Source: Begonia masoniana
Taxonomy: Eukaryota; Streptophyta; Magnoliopsida; Cucurbitales; Begoniaceae
Reading direction: 5' to 3'
Assembly (NCBI GenBank): GCA_022432975.1
Contig: CM039509.1
Location: 41,760,209-41,824,208 of the forward strand
DNA length: 64,000 bases
Both the position numbers and the translations under genes were made by a program. Below, one piece after another: positions 9,965-22,635 of this stretch (position 1 is its first letter; the number at the start of each line of letters is the position of its first letter). The notes under the pieces are model-generated. The model did no database searches. It was not told where the DNA came from and saw only the letters and a list, made by a program, of their open reading frames with translations.

Positions 9965-12038
9965 CTGAGTAAATCCTCTAACACGGAAAAGGCCATGTAA
10001 ACTTCCAGACAGCTCATATCTGTAAACTGTGCCCAGTTCGGCAACTCTAATTGGAAAATCTTGATAGGAATTAAGTCTCCTTTTGTAAACTAAAATATGA
10101 TATGGACAATTCATCGGCCGAAGCTGATAAAGTTCTTCTTCAATGTTCATTTGATCAAACATATTTTCTCCATAGAAGTCCAAATGACCACTGGTTCTCC
10201 AAAGATCAGCTTTTGCAACATGTGGGGTATAAAGCAGATCATAGCCGCGTTCTCTGTGTATTTTCTTCCACAGATCTTCTATTATGCCCCGCACAATAGC
10301 ACCCTTTGGATGCCAAAACACCAAACCTCCTCCAGCATCATCCTACATGAAATCAATCAAAAAGTGAGAATCTGTATCATATTCAATAGCATGAGAGGTA
10401 CAGATGATTAAATATTCTCAACCCATAACTTAATTTTTTGAAATGGTTGATAATTTATCAAGGTATCAAAAACAGCTATAAGTTCGAATCTCGACATAGT
10501 CAAAAAAATTAATTTCATTTAAAAAAAGCCTACATTGGCGGGAGAATGTTTAGAAATATATAAATAATTAAATTATTTTCACCCCACAAATTTAAGTTTT
10601 TGGGAACGTTGATAATTTATAAGACTACCTGTATAGAAAACAGATCAAGATCCTTTCCTAAGCGTCTGTGGTCACGACGTTTGGCCTCGGCTTTGAAGAA
10701 AATGAAAGATTTCAGTTGCTCTTCATTCTCCCACGCAGTTCCATAGATTCTCTGTAACATTGGTTTCTTCTCATCTCCTCTCCAGTAAGCTCCAGCAACA
10801 GACTCAAGTTCCACTGCTTTTCTGTTGATATTTCCAGTGGATTCAACATGAGGCCCGGCACAGAGGTCCCACCATTCATTACCTGTAAAGCATATCAGCA
10901 TCACAAGAGATTTTTCAATCAAGATATAAAGGATATTGATTTCTGCCCTTTCTTTGAATGAATCTATCTAATTTCCATTTCCAACATATTAAAACAGTAA
11001 ACCACGGCAGAGAATGGATTTACATTTAGTGTTTCCCTGTGATTGAATGGAAAAGGAAGTGATTGAATAGATAACAATAATATCAGCTTGCCATTGGCTG
11101 TACAGGTATTCCATACACATTTAAAGCAGAACCACGTAATTTTACAATGACTTATAAAGAAGTGGAGATGCACAAAATAACAACAAAAACGAGACCTACC
11201 AATATGATAAATAGTAATGGTATCCTCCTTTATGCTTTCCAAAATCTCCATTTTGTAAGGTTCATTAATGGTTGCTATTCTTCTTTGAGCTTCATCTCTT
11301 GAAACTTGTTCTCTTACAAGTGGCAAATTTCTGCCAATGATGCGATCCTACAAATGATGGAAGAAATAAATGCAATATCGTGAAAAGGCTAGTGCTAACT
11401 ATAATCAGCCACCCATGTACTTTTCACATTGAGAATTCATAGTTTGAATTTACCAACCATCTCCTTCTTAATTCTCTTCAAATCTTTATCAGTCAAGGGC
11501 TCCATGTCAAAATCATAATAAAACCCATTTTCAATCCAAGGTCCAATCGTCACTTTGGCGTCCGGGTATAGCTTCTGGACAGCCATGGCCATCACATGAG
11601 CGCACTACATTCAAACGCACAAACTCAATATTTTCACGAATTGTCATAAGTTGAGCTACTTTTTAAATGAAAAAGGAATGAACTAAAAAGCAGATAGTCC
11701 CAAATTGAAATCAAAACTCAGAAACTGTTACCGTGTGGCGAATTCTGAGTAGTTTCTCAGAAGACTCGTTGGTGGGAAGAACAACTCTCTCATTTTTCTC
11801 CTGGGTTTCTTCCAATTCCGCAACTGGGGAAGAAATTGAATCAGTAGCGACGGCCGAAAACGTTGAGAACCCATTAACGTTATTGTGAAGCGATGAAGCC
11901 CGGAGCTTGCTTCTGGAAAAATTAGAGCGGAATGGAAGGGAGCGTTGAAGAGGAGAAGGAAGAATGGGTAGTAGAGTTGGGTTTAAGAAGGGGATTTAAA
12001 AGGAAGGAGGAGGAAGACAGAGTGGCAGTGGATGCCAT
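9965..12038 (-). pseudogene. Threonyl-tRNA synthetase, organellar type: 5' five exons only, with frameshift in the leader
   Basis: Exons at about 11732-12038, 11458-11604, 11200-11347, 10629-10882 and 9965-10342 splice in phase. They encode a Ser-rich plastid/mitochondrial targeting leader, the second additional domain ([16 protein letters not shown] holds the zinc-type His/Cys motif region) and the start of the class II core, including [14 protein letters not shown] and the motif 2 stretch ending RVRGFTQ. The enzyme charges tRNA-Thr in organelles; the closest family known to me is Arabidopsis At2g04842 (EMB2761). Two defects are visible. The start ATG (12038) is out of frame with the rest of exon 1 by one base. 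All exons after RVRGFTQ (rest of motif 2, motif 3, anticodon-binding domain) are missing. They may sit in the gap at 8811-8910, so this could be a real gene in a poor assembly rather than a pseudogene. Confidence 0.85.
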
Positions 12039-13076
12039 TTTCGGCAAAAGAACCATCTGGGTTTCTTCCTTCCCTCTCCACCAAGCGTTGAGTATTTTAC
12101 CCTCTGTGCTTCTACGTTCTTCTACCATTGTGTGGTCGAGGTTGCGGATTTTTGAGGGAGGAGGCGTTCTCACTTAATTTCCCTTCTCTATTTATACTTC
12201 TCTGTTTGCTTATCTCGTTGAGTATTTCCCACTTAACTAGTTAAACTCTAGATAGACACAATAGCATAGTCCAATTCGAAAAAATTTAGTTCATAGAGCC
12301 TGACGAGATAAATTAGTCAAGCTCAACGAACCAAATCTAACGAGCTGGTACGTTAGTCAATGTTAAACAAGTCAAGCCGAGTCGACTCAACGAGTTTTAA
12401 CGAATCGAGCCTAACGGACAAAACATGCATAAATGTTCTTAAATTATATAAATGTAATGTATATTTTTAAAAAATTTCAGTTATTAAAACTATAATAATT
12501 ATTTATCATTATAATGTCAAAATATAATAATTAATCATTTAATTAATAAAATTATTTTATTAATATATAAAATGACATGTATTTAGGAAAAATTATTTGA
12601 GATAATCTAATTAAAAAGTATTACATGAATATTATTATAAATATTTGAGGGTTGAATCATTACAAATTATACACATATTAACTAGATTGACACGTATCTA
12701 ATTGTTAATCATTTGCAATTAAAGATAATCATTACAAATTATACACATATTAACAAAATATATTTATTCATTATTTTTCGTTTGTCGCTGTGAAAGCCGA
12801 AACCTGAATGGTTCGGCTCAGCCGGAGCATAGAAAGACCCTGTGGGATACTAGTGGTGCGCAGGGTTTGTCATGCGATTGAGGCCAGGCTGAAAAAGGAA
12901 GCTTTCATGGAGATTTGCCATTGTTCATCATACATGGTAGTAGATGATTCATTTCACCCACAAAGCTTCATTCCATCGACATGATTCTTCACAAATCCCG
13001 CACCCACTTGGGTTTTAAATCTTTTCTCTTCATAATTCTCTCTCATTTTGGTCGAGAGGTTTTTCTGCAACAAAGT
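12039..13076. other. Intergenic DNA between divergent genes
   Basis: Promoter space for the minus-strand synthetase and the plus-strand DOMON gene. The middle (12430-12780) is very AT-rich, with a repeated ATACACATATTAAC segment. No gene is seen. Confidence 0.5.
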
Positions 13077-13649
13077 ATGACAACAATTTCAAACCTCACT
13101 TTGCTTACTTGCCTTCTCCTCTCTCTACTTGCCATTTCCTCTGCGAAAACCTGCTCAAACAACCGATTTTCTCGCGGCAGAGCCTTCAAATCCTGCATGG
13201 ATCTTCCAGTTCTACGCGCCCATCTCCACTGGAACTACAATCGCTTCACAAGAAGAATTCAGATAGCTTACAGAGCAAATCAAACCTCCAGGGGGTGGAT
13301 TGCGTGGGGGATCAACCCGACGAACACCAAAATGGTTGGAACGCAAGCCCTCGTTGCTTTTCGAAAATCCACCGGAGCTATGACCGTCTACGCAACGCCG
13401 ATCAACAGTTATAATCCTTCGATGCAGCCAGGAAGTCTCAGCTTTCGGGTTTCAAATCTGTCTGCTGAATATTCCCATCAGACGTTGACGATGACAATTT
13501 TCGCGGTTGTGGGTCCACTGAAGAACAAAACAACCATTAATCACGTCTGGCAGGCCGGCGATGCTGTCACTGATAATGTCCCTCAGATTCATCCATTGTC
13601 GGGACCGAATGTGAGGTCCGTCGGGAGACTTAATCTGCTGTCAAGATAA
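13077..13649 (+). CDS. AIR12-like DOMON-domain protein (190 aa, single exon)
   Basis: An upstream in-frame ATG exists at 12981, but the ATG at 13077 is preferred because it gives a clean signal peptide (about residues 1-23). The mature part is a DOMON domain of the AIR12/DUF568 type: SRGWIAWGINPTNTKMVGTQ followed by NHVWQAGDAV. In the family, the Met of the MVG.Q motif and the His of HVWQ bind heme b, and both are present. Such proteins act at the outer face of the plasma membrane in redox transfer. The frame stops right after HPLSGPNVRS...LNLLSR, with neither the Ser-rich tail and GPI signal of AIR12 nor the cytochrome b561 domain of longer relatives, so the product should be a soluble secreted DOMON protein unless an unseen 3' exon exists. 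Confidence 0.85.
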   Translation: MTTISNLTLLTCLLLSLLAISSAKTCSNNRFSRGRAFKSCMDLPVLRAHLHWNYNRFTRRIQIAYRANQTSRGWIAWGINPTNTKMVGTQALVAFRKSTGAMTVYATPINSYNPSMQPGSLSFRVSNLSAEYSHQTLTMTIFAVVGPLKNKTTINHVWQAGDAVTDNVPQIHPLSGPNVRSVGRLNLLSR

Positions 13650-14047
13650 AAAAAACAAACGTTTGAAGATTTCGGAAATAACAATTGTAGTGTTCCAAAT
13701 TTAACTGCTTCTTCTGATAAGAATAGTTGATATATCGGCTGGATTCAAGTTAAATGCAGTACAACTCCATTGTCACCGGAGAAAAATTCACAGATTGAAA
13801 GTGAAAGCGAAAGCGAAGGCATAGTTTGAGAGAAAGGAAACTAATTTTCAGAAAAAGTAGAGAAACAATGTTTTTAATGCTGTCTTCTCTTCCATTCCCA
13901 GACCAAAACACCCTCTCTCCACCCAACAAACCTCCATAGCCTGGTCCTTTCACCAGCATGACACTGCCTTAGACCCGGTCTTCTTCTCCACTCTCATTTT
14001 TCCAAGCTATGAGAAATCTATCCAAGCTATGAGAAATCGATTCTGCT
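13650..14047. other. 3' flank of the DOMON gene
   Basis: Probably the 3' untranslated region. A 17-base direct repeat, ATCCAAGCTATGAGAAA or close, occurs twice at about 14003-14038. No gene is seen. Confidence 0.4.
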
Positions 14048-14061
14048 AAAAAGGAAAAAAA
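14048..14061 (-). terminator. RNA polymerase III terminator of tRNA-Leu
   Basis: On the minus strand, two bases after the tRNA 3' end, the sequence reads T7-CC-T5, a strong Pol III oligo-T stop. Confidence 0.8.
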
Positions 14062-14063
14062 GT

Positions 14064-14144
14064 TGTCAAGAATGGGATTCGAACCCATGCCCTTTCGGAC
14101 CAGTACCTGAAACTGGCGCCTTAGACCAACTCGGCCATCTTGAC
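14064..14144 (-). tRNA. trnL-CAG: tRNA-Leu (anticodon CAG)
   Basis: The 81-nt minus-strand sequence folds as a class II tRNA. The acceptor GTCAAGA pairs with TCTTGAC and is followed by discriminator A. The D arm contains the A box TGGCCGAGTTGG. The anticodon arm CCAGT-TTCAGGT-ACTGG gives CAG. There is a long variable arm, and the T arm carries the B box GGTTCGAATCC. No intron is seen. CCA is not encoded, as expected for a nuclear gene, and a Pol III stop follows directly. Confidence 0.97.
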
Positions 14145-15757
14145 ACTTTGTCAAACATCTGAGTTCAATGTTAGATGTTCATGGTTTATGAATATAATTA
14201 GAATTATATTGAATCTAACCATTAGTAAGTCGTGTTAGTTATGATGCATTACGTTATTAGTAGCATTAACCAAAGAATTATGAGTCTTTCTCTATTGCTC
14301 CATGTAGATTTAGGAAGTCTAGAAAGAAGAGATATGGACAATGCAAGCCAAACGCATTCACAACCAAACTCAATTCATTTCACAAAAATAAGTTACAACT
14401 TGGTCTCAAATGACAGGGAAGCTACACCCAAATTGGTTTTTCTTCAATGTATCAAACCAACACAAACACCCTCAAAAAAAAAAACAAAAAAAAATAGGCC
14501 ACTATTGATAGGAGTCAAGCCACTTAGCTAGACACCTTAAAAACGAAAGACTTGGAAGTGCCTTCTACCGGTATCATCATCGCCATGAAACGATATGCTT
14601 CTAACTAAAATCCCGCAGTCTTATTTTTTACAACTCACTCGATAATCAAAAAACTTTTTAACACAAAAATTCCTTGAAAAGTTCTATATCTTTATCTGTT
14701 TCTTCAAAACAGCCAATCCAATTAGCTCTAGATGTTGCCATTCTCTGTCATATAATTACTAGAATATGTTCCCAACTCATTGAACTTCACAGCTCACCTA
14801 CTATGTCGTGGTATCAAAGCCAATCCTCCTCAGCAGCGACTCCTGTGCAAGAAAGAAACAAAAGCCTGTAAGCAGCTAACATACAGTTTCTATACTCATA
14901 TCAAGAAGTTGAGCTAGCAGTTTTGCTTACTTTTGGCAAAATTCTAGTTAACAAGCTTCAACAGAGATGATAGTATTACCACTGTTCTACACAAAGGAAG
15001 CTTAAATTAGATGCCATTCTCTGAGGCAATCAAATGATAACAGTATTGGAGGGATACCCTATCAGCTAAAGGTTTTTTTTACTTTTTTGCAATTAAGGAA
15101 AAGAGAGTAATCTCTACTAAAATCGAGCATATTCTGAGGCAAACCAAGCATGTGCATTACTTGTGAAATTAGAGGTCATTCATCTATGTTGCAATGGCAC
15201 TAGTACCCCATTCACATCCTCCAACTTTGTCAGATGAGACAGTACAAATATGTTTGTCGTCCGATATTCAGACAGTTTAAAAACGTTTATGCATCCCTCA
15301 TCCACGTGTGTAGGATTAAATCAAGTTGAAACCTAGCGATCAGGGTCTGTAACAGTAATGTCAGGCCACTAGATCAACTTGGGCCTACAAAACTGAGTTC
15401 ATAATATAGCATAAACCACGAGGAACGCGTTTCCAATCCATCTTACCATGTAAGTGACATTAGAAAAGCATACTAACATAATTAAAGCAGTCAAATAGAC
15501 CTCGAATTCACTCTATTAAAAGTGTCGTCACTAAGAGAAGCTTCGGAAAGATGTACGGAGTACTTAGTTAAAAATATCGTGTACAACTTGAGACATAATA
15601 TCAACCCTATTAATGATGTTTTTACTATATTTGTTGGGACTAAATTTGATGCCCTTTCTAGCATACAATTTCTGCATTTCATCCAAGATTCAAAAGAAAA
15701 CGGGGATAATTGCACAAAGTAAAAGTCGAGTAGCTCTAACCTCCTTAGAACGTCTCT
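14145..15757. other. Intergenic DNA and 3' flank of the RRM gene
   Basis: No gene is seen. The right part (about 15480-15757) probably carries the 3' untranslated region of the minus-strand RRM gene. Confidence 0.4.
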
Positions 15758-17240
15758 TTAATCAACAACATAACCATCCGTACCAGCATTTCGAAGACCA
15801 TGACCGAAGGGGACAGATCCAACTCTCTCGGAATTTGAGGAAATCCATGAGCTCTCATGATAATATGTGCCACCGTTGCGGAAACTATCAAAGCTCCCTT
15901 CAAATTCACAATTCACAGCAGCAGATAAAGATGATGGCAGGGCATTGATAAGGGCGTTTTTTCGATAGCTTCCATTATCAAGATCATTGATATTGCTACC
16001 AAACATGAGTTCAAGATTTCGACTCGCATTGTAAACATTGGTGCTGCAATCTTCAGCTGCAATCGCTGAAGAGCCCCAATTAACTGCAGAATTTATGAAT
16101 GTGCGGCTTTCATTGCTCCAATTTCCCGATCCAATATATGCTTTGGGAGTTGGGGAATTGGTTGCAAAGTTATGCCTTCCCCTCCCCCATGGATTCCGAG
16201 CTCCGGAACTGAAAAGAGATGTGTTTCCTTCATTGCCATTTTTGTATTGTAAAGGACTACCTAACCTGTTTAACTTACCTATATCATATGGGCTTAACCC
16301 TCCTCCATAGCTAAAACTACTAATAGAATTTGTACTCGAAGAATATCCCGGCCTCAACCCCGGCTCGAAATTCATCCCCATGTCATAACCATGGGCGCTT
16401 GGAGAGAAAACGCTTTGACTGAGTTGAGTAAATCTATCTTCCCTTCCAAGTCCATAGCCTCCAACCAGACTCGGACTGTATCCCTGAATATTACCATCAA
16501 GGAAGCTACTAACCCGACTAATCCCATGATTATGCCCACCAATGGGATTATGCCCACCAATGGGACTACGGCTCGGACTCAGTGGTAACTCTTTGGGAAC
16601 TGCACGTTTCACTTCAACCAATTTGCCATTTAGTTCGTGGAAAGTTTTAAGCAGCACCCTTTCGACTGCTTCTTCTGAATCGTACGTGATGAATCCAAAG
16701 CCTCGAGGCCTCAGAGTGTTATGGTCATACATTACCACAACATCATTAATCGAGCCAAATTGATCAAAATATTTCTTGAAGTCAGTTTCGGTGACAGTTG
16801 ATGCTAAGCCCCCAACAAAAATCTTTCTCGTGAGGCTTCGACCGGGAGAACCGTGGATACTACCGATGTTTCGAACAATAACATTCTGGTCCTCCCTTGG
16901 AACAGCCTTTTTAGCCTCAACCTAGCCATACAAAAACTCAAAAAAGAAAACTACGATGAAATGCAGACACTATATAAAAAATGTCTACACAAGTAAAGGC
17001 GATAAGGTAGGAACCCACCATTCTTCCATCAATGTTGTGTTTCTCGAGTGTAACTCGATCTGCAACTGTCGAGTCTGCAAAAACTATGAATCCAAACCCA
17101 CGAGCACGTCCAGTGTTTCGATCCTTCATAATGACTGCTTCCACTACTTCCCCGAACAAACTGAAATACTGCTTAAGTCGCTCTTCATTCGTGTCCCAGG
17201 ATATTCCCCCAACAAAAAGCTTACAATTATCAGATTGCAT
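15758..17240 (-). CDS. Two-RRM RNA-binding protein, hnRNP/Musashi-like (461 aa)
   Basis: Two coding exons (17019-17240 and 15758-16921) join in phase. RRM1 has RNP2 KLFVGG (about residues 7-12) and RNP1 RGFGFIVF (47-54). RRM2 has KIFVGG (107-112) and RGFGFITY (147-154). A Gly/Ser/Asn-rich low-complexity tail fills residues 190-461, with a small direct duplication SPIGGHNPIGGHNHG. This layout is that of plant heterogeneous nuclear ribonucleoprotein 1-like proteins, which bind mRNA in nucleus and cytoplasm and influence splicing, stability or translation. The ATG at 17240 sits four bases after an AG that looks like a 3' splice site, so a noncoding 5' leader exon is likely farther right. The frame is intact. 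The exact RNA target cannot be inferred. Confidence 0.9.
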
Positions 17241-20200
17241 TTTATCTACATGCCAAAACAAATTAATGATCATTATTCCAATCCAAAAACAAATCACTAA
17301 TGAAGTTAAATTGACAGTGACCAATCTACATTAAGGAATCCAAATTTAAAATACCAGCAAGGAGTATGACAGACCAAATAAACAGCACAATCTGAACGCA
17401 AAGTGAAACCCACAACTTAACGCATAGTTAAATATGTATAAATATAAATAGAAAAGCAACATCTTACTTGAATACTAATCAAACACCAACGATCTGTGTG
17501 TTTCCAGAAGAAATCAAAACCTTTGATTCAATCGAAAAACTAAGGATCTTCTCTACCGACCCAGTTCTCATACAGACCAAAATAAGGAAACCTGAAAAAG
17601 AAAATAAAAGAGCAGCTGATAATCTCGCAAGAATTATATCAACCTGAGATCCAAATAAATTTCAACGACAGAAAAAAAGAATCCAATTCTTTCCAAACAA
17701 TTTACCGTTGGATTGAAACCCAGATGCAAAATCGAGCTAAATGTTAAGATCTGAGGAGGCAGAATATGAACAATAAAGGAGGGACGTCCTCGTCCTCCTC
17801 TCTCCCTCCTTTGTTGTTGGGATTGATCAAAGATAACCAAAAATTGTAAATTCATTCACAAAACAGGTTGGAAACTCCTAATCCGAGAGAGCCAGATGTT
17901 TCAGACAGAAGGAAAAAGAGAGTAACTGAGAAATGTCTAGTCGTGTGCAAAACATGTAGGCTTTCTTGGAATGCAAAGCAAAGAATTTTATCTTTTCTTC
18001 TTTTTATCTTTACGAGTTGTGGGTTTTCTTAATCTCAACGATGGTGAAAAAAAATAAGAAATCTGTAGAAATTGCTAGACTGTTCTTGCGATGCAAGACA
18101 ACAGAACCCAAAAAACAAAAACAAAAGCGAAATAGAAGCAAAAATCTACGAAATGTACGGAAACGTGTGTTCTTCCCGGACTTGGGCTTTATAATATGAT
18201 AAAAGGGAGGGATAACTTGACCTCCCAGTCCTATTTCCTTCCTTTTATACTTGCTGGGGAAAGAACATAGGCCTGCGTGGAAGAGTTAAACCCACTTTTC
18301 TTTCAATCGGCCCCTCCATCGGCAAACTCTGCGATGTGATAATGAAGCGTGAGTCGTTGATTTCTATGACTAATCATGATCAGTCGCTTCTGCTGACTTC
18401 GTCGTTTATTCATCATATTTTTATTAGTGAAAAAACTTGGATGTACTCTTTCGTCTTCAACCTACGAAAACTCCAATGGGTTTTGATAATTACTTTGATC
18501 CGGACTGTTATAGTGTTTGATGGTTGGAAATATCTATCGGTTTCATTCATTGAAGCTTGAAAAAATATGGGTCTGAATCATGGCTATTTTTCTTCAACCT
18601 GCCATGCCCATTCCTGCAAATTGTTCCTAAGAAAAACTTCGTTTCTTCTTCATCATCGTTCAGGAGAATCAGAAAGTGTGCTTTTAGTAGCAACTATGCA
18701 GTCTAATAATGGATCTAAATTACATTCAGAATTCTTACAGCTCATGTCGACTGTGGTGTTTATGCGACAGTGACCTGGGCATTCAAACTGAGACACTTGG
18801 GTTTCTCTGGCGATTTTCTCTCGTCCTAAACAGGATTATTCGGCGAGAAACGTTAATTAGCTGGCCGGCGTTTTTCCTCCGAGAAGTAAATTTCATAAAA
18901 CCGATACAACTACTCACTTCTCCAAGTGGGTTTCTTTTTCCTGCTCCCAAATTTTACTTGGTTTTGCGATCTCTGTTTTCTGGTTTTTTTCTGCCACTGA
19001 ATTCTCTTCTTCAGAGAAATCAACTCTTCTTCCAGATAGAAAGTAGAAACTGGCGAACTCGTAATTCTTATTTAAATACTCATTCATCTGCAGTTTCATC
19101 TCCTTCTGTAAGAAAACCCTCAAGGCTATTGCTCCATCAGAACCGTCGTCTGTACAAATTCTGGGTTTTGGAGTTTGATGGTGTCAACTCTTCACCACTC
19201 CGGAGGCTTTTTGCCCTATGCGAGCTATGTCGTGTTGTACAGATATGTCATGATATGCGATACTGGTGAGTCAAGAGGGAGTCATGATATGCGATACTGG
19301 TGAGTCAAGAGGGAGCCTTAGTGTTACCATGAAACAGGAGTTCCATGTACAATATCAGTTGGTAATCCAACATCAGTATTGCGCACCTCTTTAGCCATAG
19401 AATCTCGAATGTAGAACCGCTATAGATTCTTTAGTTCTCACATGGTTTTCCAAGGTTGGGAACGATACCCATGGGGTTGATGCCACATCGAGAGGATAAT
19501 ATGTTGTCATCGACGACCTCACGCTCAAAATGCACGTTGGGTTGCATCAACATCTCGAGACATGCATTTATGCGGTAGTGCCCTCATCTCTGTCGATTAT
19601 TTAGGAAGTGGGTATAAGATACCAACATCAATGTTAACGAGTTTCGAGGAATAGGTTATCTCTCTTGTTGTTTGTTAGGCTTGTAGCCCTAAGGATTCTG
19701 GCACATGACACGGAGTAAAGAAAAAGGACTCAAACTAAGAGCAATGGTCGTCTTAACAGTGATCTCTTTCCATGACCATATATCATGGCCATATATTGTC
19801 AAAACCAATTTCAAGAGCTGAAGTCAAAACAGGCAATTTGTCCATATACATTCGTGCGGGATCTACATGCAGACGAATGCAACTCAATTACCAAATTTTA
19901 AGGCTTCAGAAATGTTTTATTTTCAAGCAATCTGTGACAGAGTTTCCATGAATTGCAAATGCACAAAAACTACATCCTCAAAATAAATTATAAAATTCAC
20001 ATCTTAATCCATCTTTAATCAAATTACCAACTAGCTCAGATACGTTAAAATGAATCATTACTGAGATGACTAAGATTGTTAAGTTTCTTTTTAAACAAGA
20101 TCATTGTTGTTTCATTCTTACCTTCATATTCATCGATCCCATACACATACACGGTTAAAAACTTAAGTTGATCAAGCAGAAGACCATAGATACTGTAAGG

Positions 20201-20247
20201 TGGCCATAAGCTTTGCATCGACAGTATCAAAAAGAAAATACAAAACA
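17241..20247. other. Leader region of the RRM gene and long gene-poor stretch
   Basis: The first part (to about 18250) should contain the 5' untranslated exon, leader intron and promoter of the RRM gene. A TC-rich stretch lies at 17785-17815. From 18250 to 20247 there is no protein I recognise. A 186-codon open frame at 18709-19269 has no family features. A 34-bp tandem duplication is listed separately. The right end should hold the 3' untranslated region of the ESS-2 gene. Confidence 0.4.
19247..19314. repeat. 34-bp perfect tandem duplication (2 copies)
   Basis: The unit starting GTCATGATATGCGATACTGG is present twice back to back without mismatch (19247-19280 and 19281-19314), indicating a recent slippage event or an assembly stutter. 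Confidence 0.85.
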
Positions 20248-21766
20248 TTACCAAGGAGGATTAGAACCCTCTCCCACAGAAGGAGACCTGGAACCTATAC
20301 TCCCTTCTCTACCAAATCTCGATAAGCTCCTTCCACTTTTCGGTGTGCTAAAACCTGGGCTGGAGCCACGGTAACTAGCACGGAGGGTTTCATCGACAGA
20401 AGATGAAGACTTTGCAATTGCATTCCTCACAAATTTCTGGGCAGCAGGGGAGAGAGTCCTCGTATTCGGACTTGCACTGCCGCCTCTCACTGCTGATGGC
20501 AATGGTGGCTTCTGAAACATCTTTGACCTCTCCCTAAGTTTTTTTGCAGCTTCTCTTGACAATGAGTGAGCCTTCTCGTCTCTAGCAGGAGGATGTGGAA
20601 TTTTGTATTGGGGTCCATCGCCACTACCAATAATGTCAAGAGGTGTGTCCTCAAAATCTAATCTCAGTGGAGTTCCTTCAATTTCACCCCATGTAATGAA
20701 TGGGGATTCATCAGCACCAGGCGCAGGTGATGGAGTCTTGACAAAACTATACCCGTTATTCGCTGTCTTGCCAGATTCCACATAAAATGGATTCGGAGTC
20801 TTCCTCAAGTCCTCCAAATCGTATTTCTTCACTTTGTCACTATTTCTATCAGACATAGGAAGTGGTGTAGCTCCCACAACAGGGGCATAAAGAACTTCTA
20901 CTGTGCCATCATCTTTGGGTCCTGAATCCATCACTTTACCGTGAAATCTTGTATTCGAACGATTGATTTCTTTTGTCAGACCTTTCAGTCGAACTACTCG
21001 TTCTTCCTCTGTCAATGGAGCCTCACCTCGGTCGGCTGGGTGGTACATCAACAAGTTTTTTGCAGTATATTTCCACCCTTCCAATGTACTTGGTGGCTGA
21101 TCAGATGTCCCATAGCCATCTGTAATCCTATACCTCTTTGCATCCTCAATTGTCTCGACATCCTCCTTTTCCCCTTCGATTAAATACTCATACCTCTCCT
21201 TCCTCTTCCTATTAACCTTTTCCAAAATTTTTGAGAAACTATAATTGTCCTCGCTTGTATACCGTCGAAAAAACTCATCAAGCGACAATGACTCATCAAC
21301 AGTATCGTTAACACCACCACCCTCTACACCATTCTCTAATCCTCCACTTGGAAAACCGGGGGTTGGAGTTTTACCATCAAATTCACTAAAAGGCGTAAAG
21401 TTTCGCATTAGAGTAGAACCTGGTGTATGGGTTTTACCGTCAGGGTTCGAAGTACTAATCTTCTTGCCACGTCGCTCCATGATCTTCAACTGAGCAGTCA
21501 CGAATCTGAACAGGATCCCCTGTCCTAACTGCCTCTAACCAATCTAGCCGGTCACGAAGCTTTGAGATATCAGGAAAAAAGTCGCGCTCGATAATCTTCT
21601 CGATTGCCGCCACATACAAGTCCTCATCGAGAACTGAGGGCTCCTTCCTAGAGTTATGAGAAACGGTAATGGAAGAGCGACTCCGGTCATGGGTGGAACT
21701 CTCCGGTACTGCAGACGGTGAAGGAGAAGAGATATGGCGGGGAGAGTGACCCGGAGAAAGAAGCAT
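20248..21766 (-). CDS. ESS-2/DGCR14 splicing-factor homologue, with one-base frameshift
   Basis: The single coding exon encodes a protein of about 500 residues. N-terminal SVLDEDLYVAAIEKIIERDF and FFPDISKLRDRLDWLEAV are the conserved ESS-2 start. They are followed by SLDEFFRRYTSEDNYSFSKI, GWKYTAKNLLMYHPADRG, NPFYVESG, ITWGEIEGTPLRL and a Ser/Arg-rich tail ending GSNPPW. ESS-2 (DGCR14/Es2) is a nuclear component of the spliceosomal C complex. The frame changes once near 21507: the first part ends ...VQIRDC and the rest continues from AQLKIMERRGKK. One extra T in GACTGCTCAG accounts for it. The downstream 400 codons are otherwise perfect, so the gene is probably functional and the extra base an assembly error, though a real mutation cannot be excluded. 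Confidence 0.88.
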
Positions 21767-22635
21767 AACTGCAAAATATCAATTCTCAATTCGAAAAAAC
21801 GAAAGAGATAAGGAATCGAAAAACAAGACCGGAGGAAGCCAATCTCGATGATCCAGTCAACAAATTGAGAGGAAATTAAGAGTAGGGCGAGGGCGAGGGC
21901 GAGGGTTTCAGATCTCCTCGCTCTGGTTTCGCGATCGAATTCGGAAACAAGCTTTCGGAGAGTCGCGCGTGATAGTTTTTGTCTCAAACGCGGCGGAATC
22001 GAGGTCGATATTATCTTGATTTACAACTTTACCCCTCAATCCGCGGATGGTCACGCCGCCATAAGCCAATGGTTTCTCTATGGAAATAATTTCAAATTAA
22101 TAAAACATAAAAACAATTAAAATTTAGAGTAATTATCGATTTGAACACATACAGTATGCACTGTATTTCAGTTAGTCCCATGTACTAAACAAATTGACAA
22201 ATCAAACCCTGTACTTTGATTCTGTTATTAGTTTGACCTTCTGTCAACAACTTCGTTAAACTCTCATTTAAAAAATTACCAAACAATATTAGATTCACTT
22301 GCCCATTTTTTTAGTATAAGGAGTAAACTGAAATACAATGCATAATACAAGATTCAAATCGATAATTATTATAAAATTTAAGTTTTTCTATTATTAAGTT
22401 TGTAGGTTTTAAGAAAATTAACTCATTAATTATCTTATGTTAATTTTCATAAACTATGTAACAACAAATGTTATAAGAGACCAAAAAGAACAATAAGTTG
22501 AGTAGGATGACAGTCAACAAGAAGAACAGCTATTACACAACAACCTACTCGGGTTAGTGAGTACTGCAATACGATACCTTCCAAGATCAAGTATGGAGGG
22601 ACAAATACAATATGACCATGCCATCTCATACTTCC
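21767..22635. other. ESS-2 promoter side and intergenic DNA
   Basis: Contains the leader and promoter of ESS-2 (minus strand) and the 3' untranslated region of the OBERON gene at the right. A GGGCGA repeat lies at 21884-21904. No further gene is seen. Confidence 0.45.

Noticed and set aside
10470..10500. TTCGAATC motif suggesting a tRNA T arm
   Set aside because: No acceptor pairing, D arm or anticodon arm around it; it lies in a synthetase intron.
12240..12420. Repeated CGA/TCGA-rich wording that looked like a regulatory cluster
   Set aside because: Short degenerate repeats without defined unit or ends; nothing beyond low-complexity resemblance.
18709..19269. 186-codon open frame
   Set aside because: No recognisable domain, no splice or start context, and composition like noncoding DNA.
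20603..21493. Several plus-strand frames opposite ESS-2
   Set aside because: Antisense shadows of a conserved coding exon.
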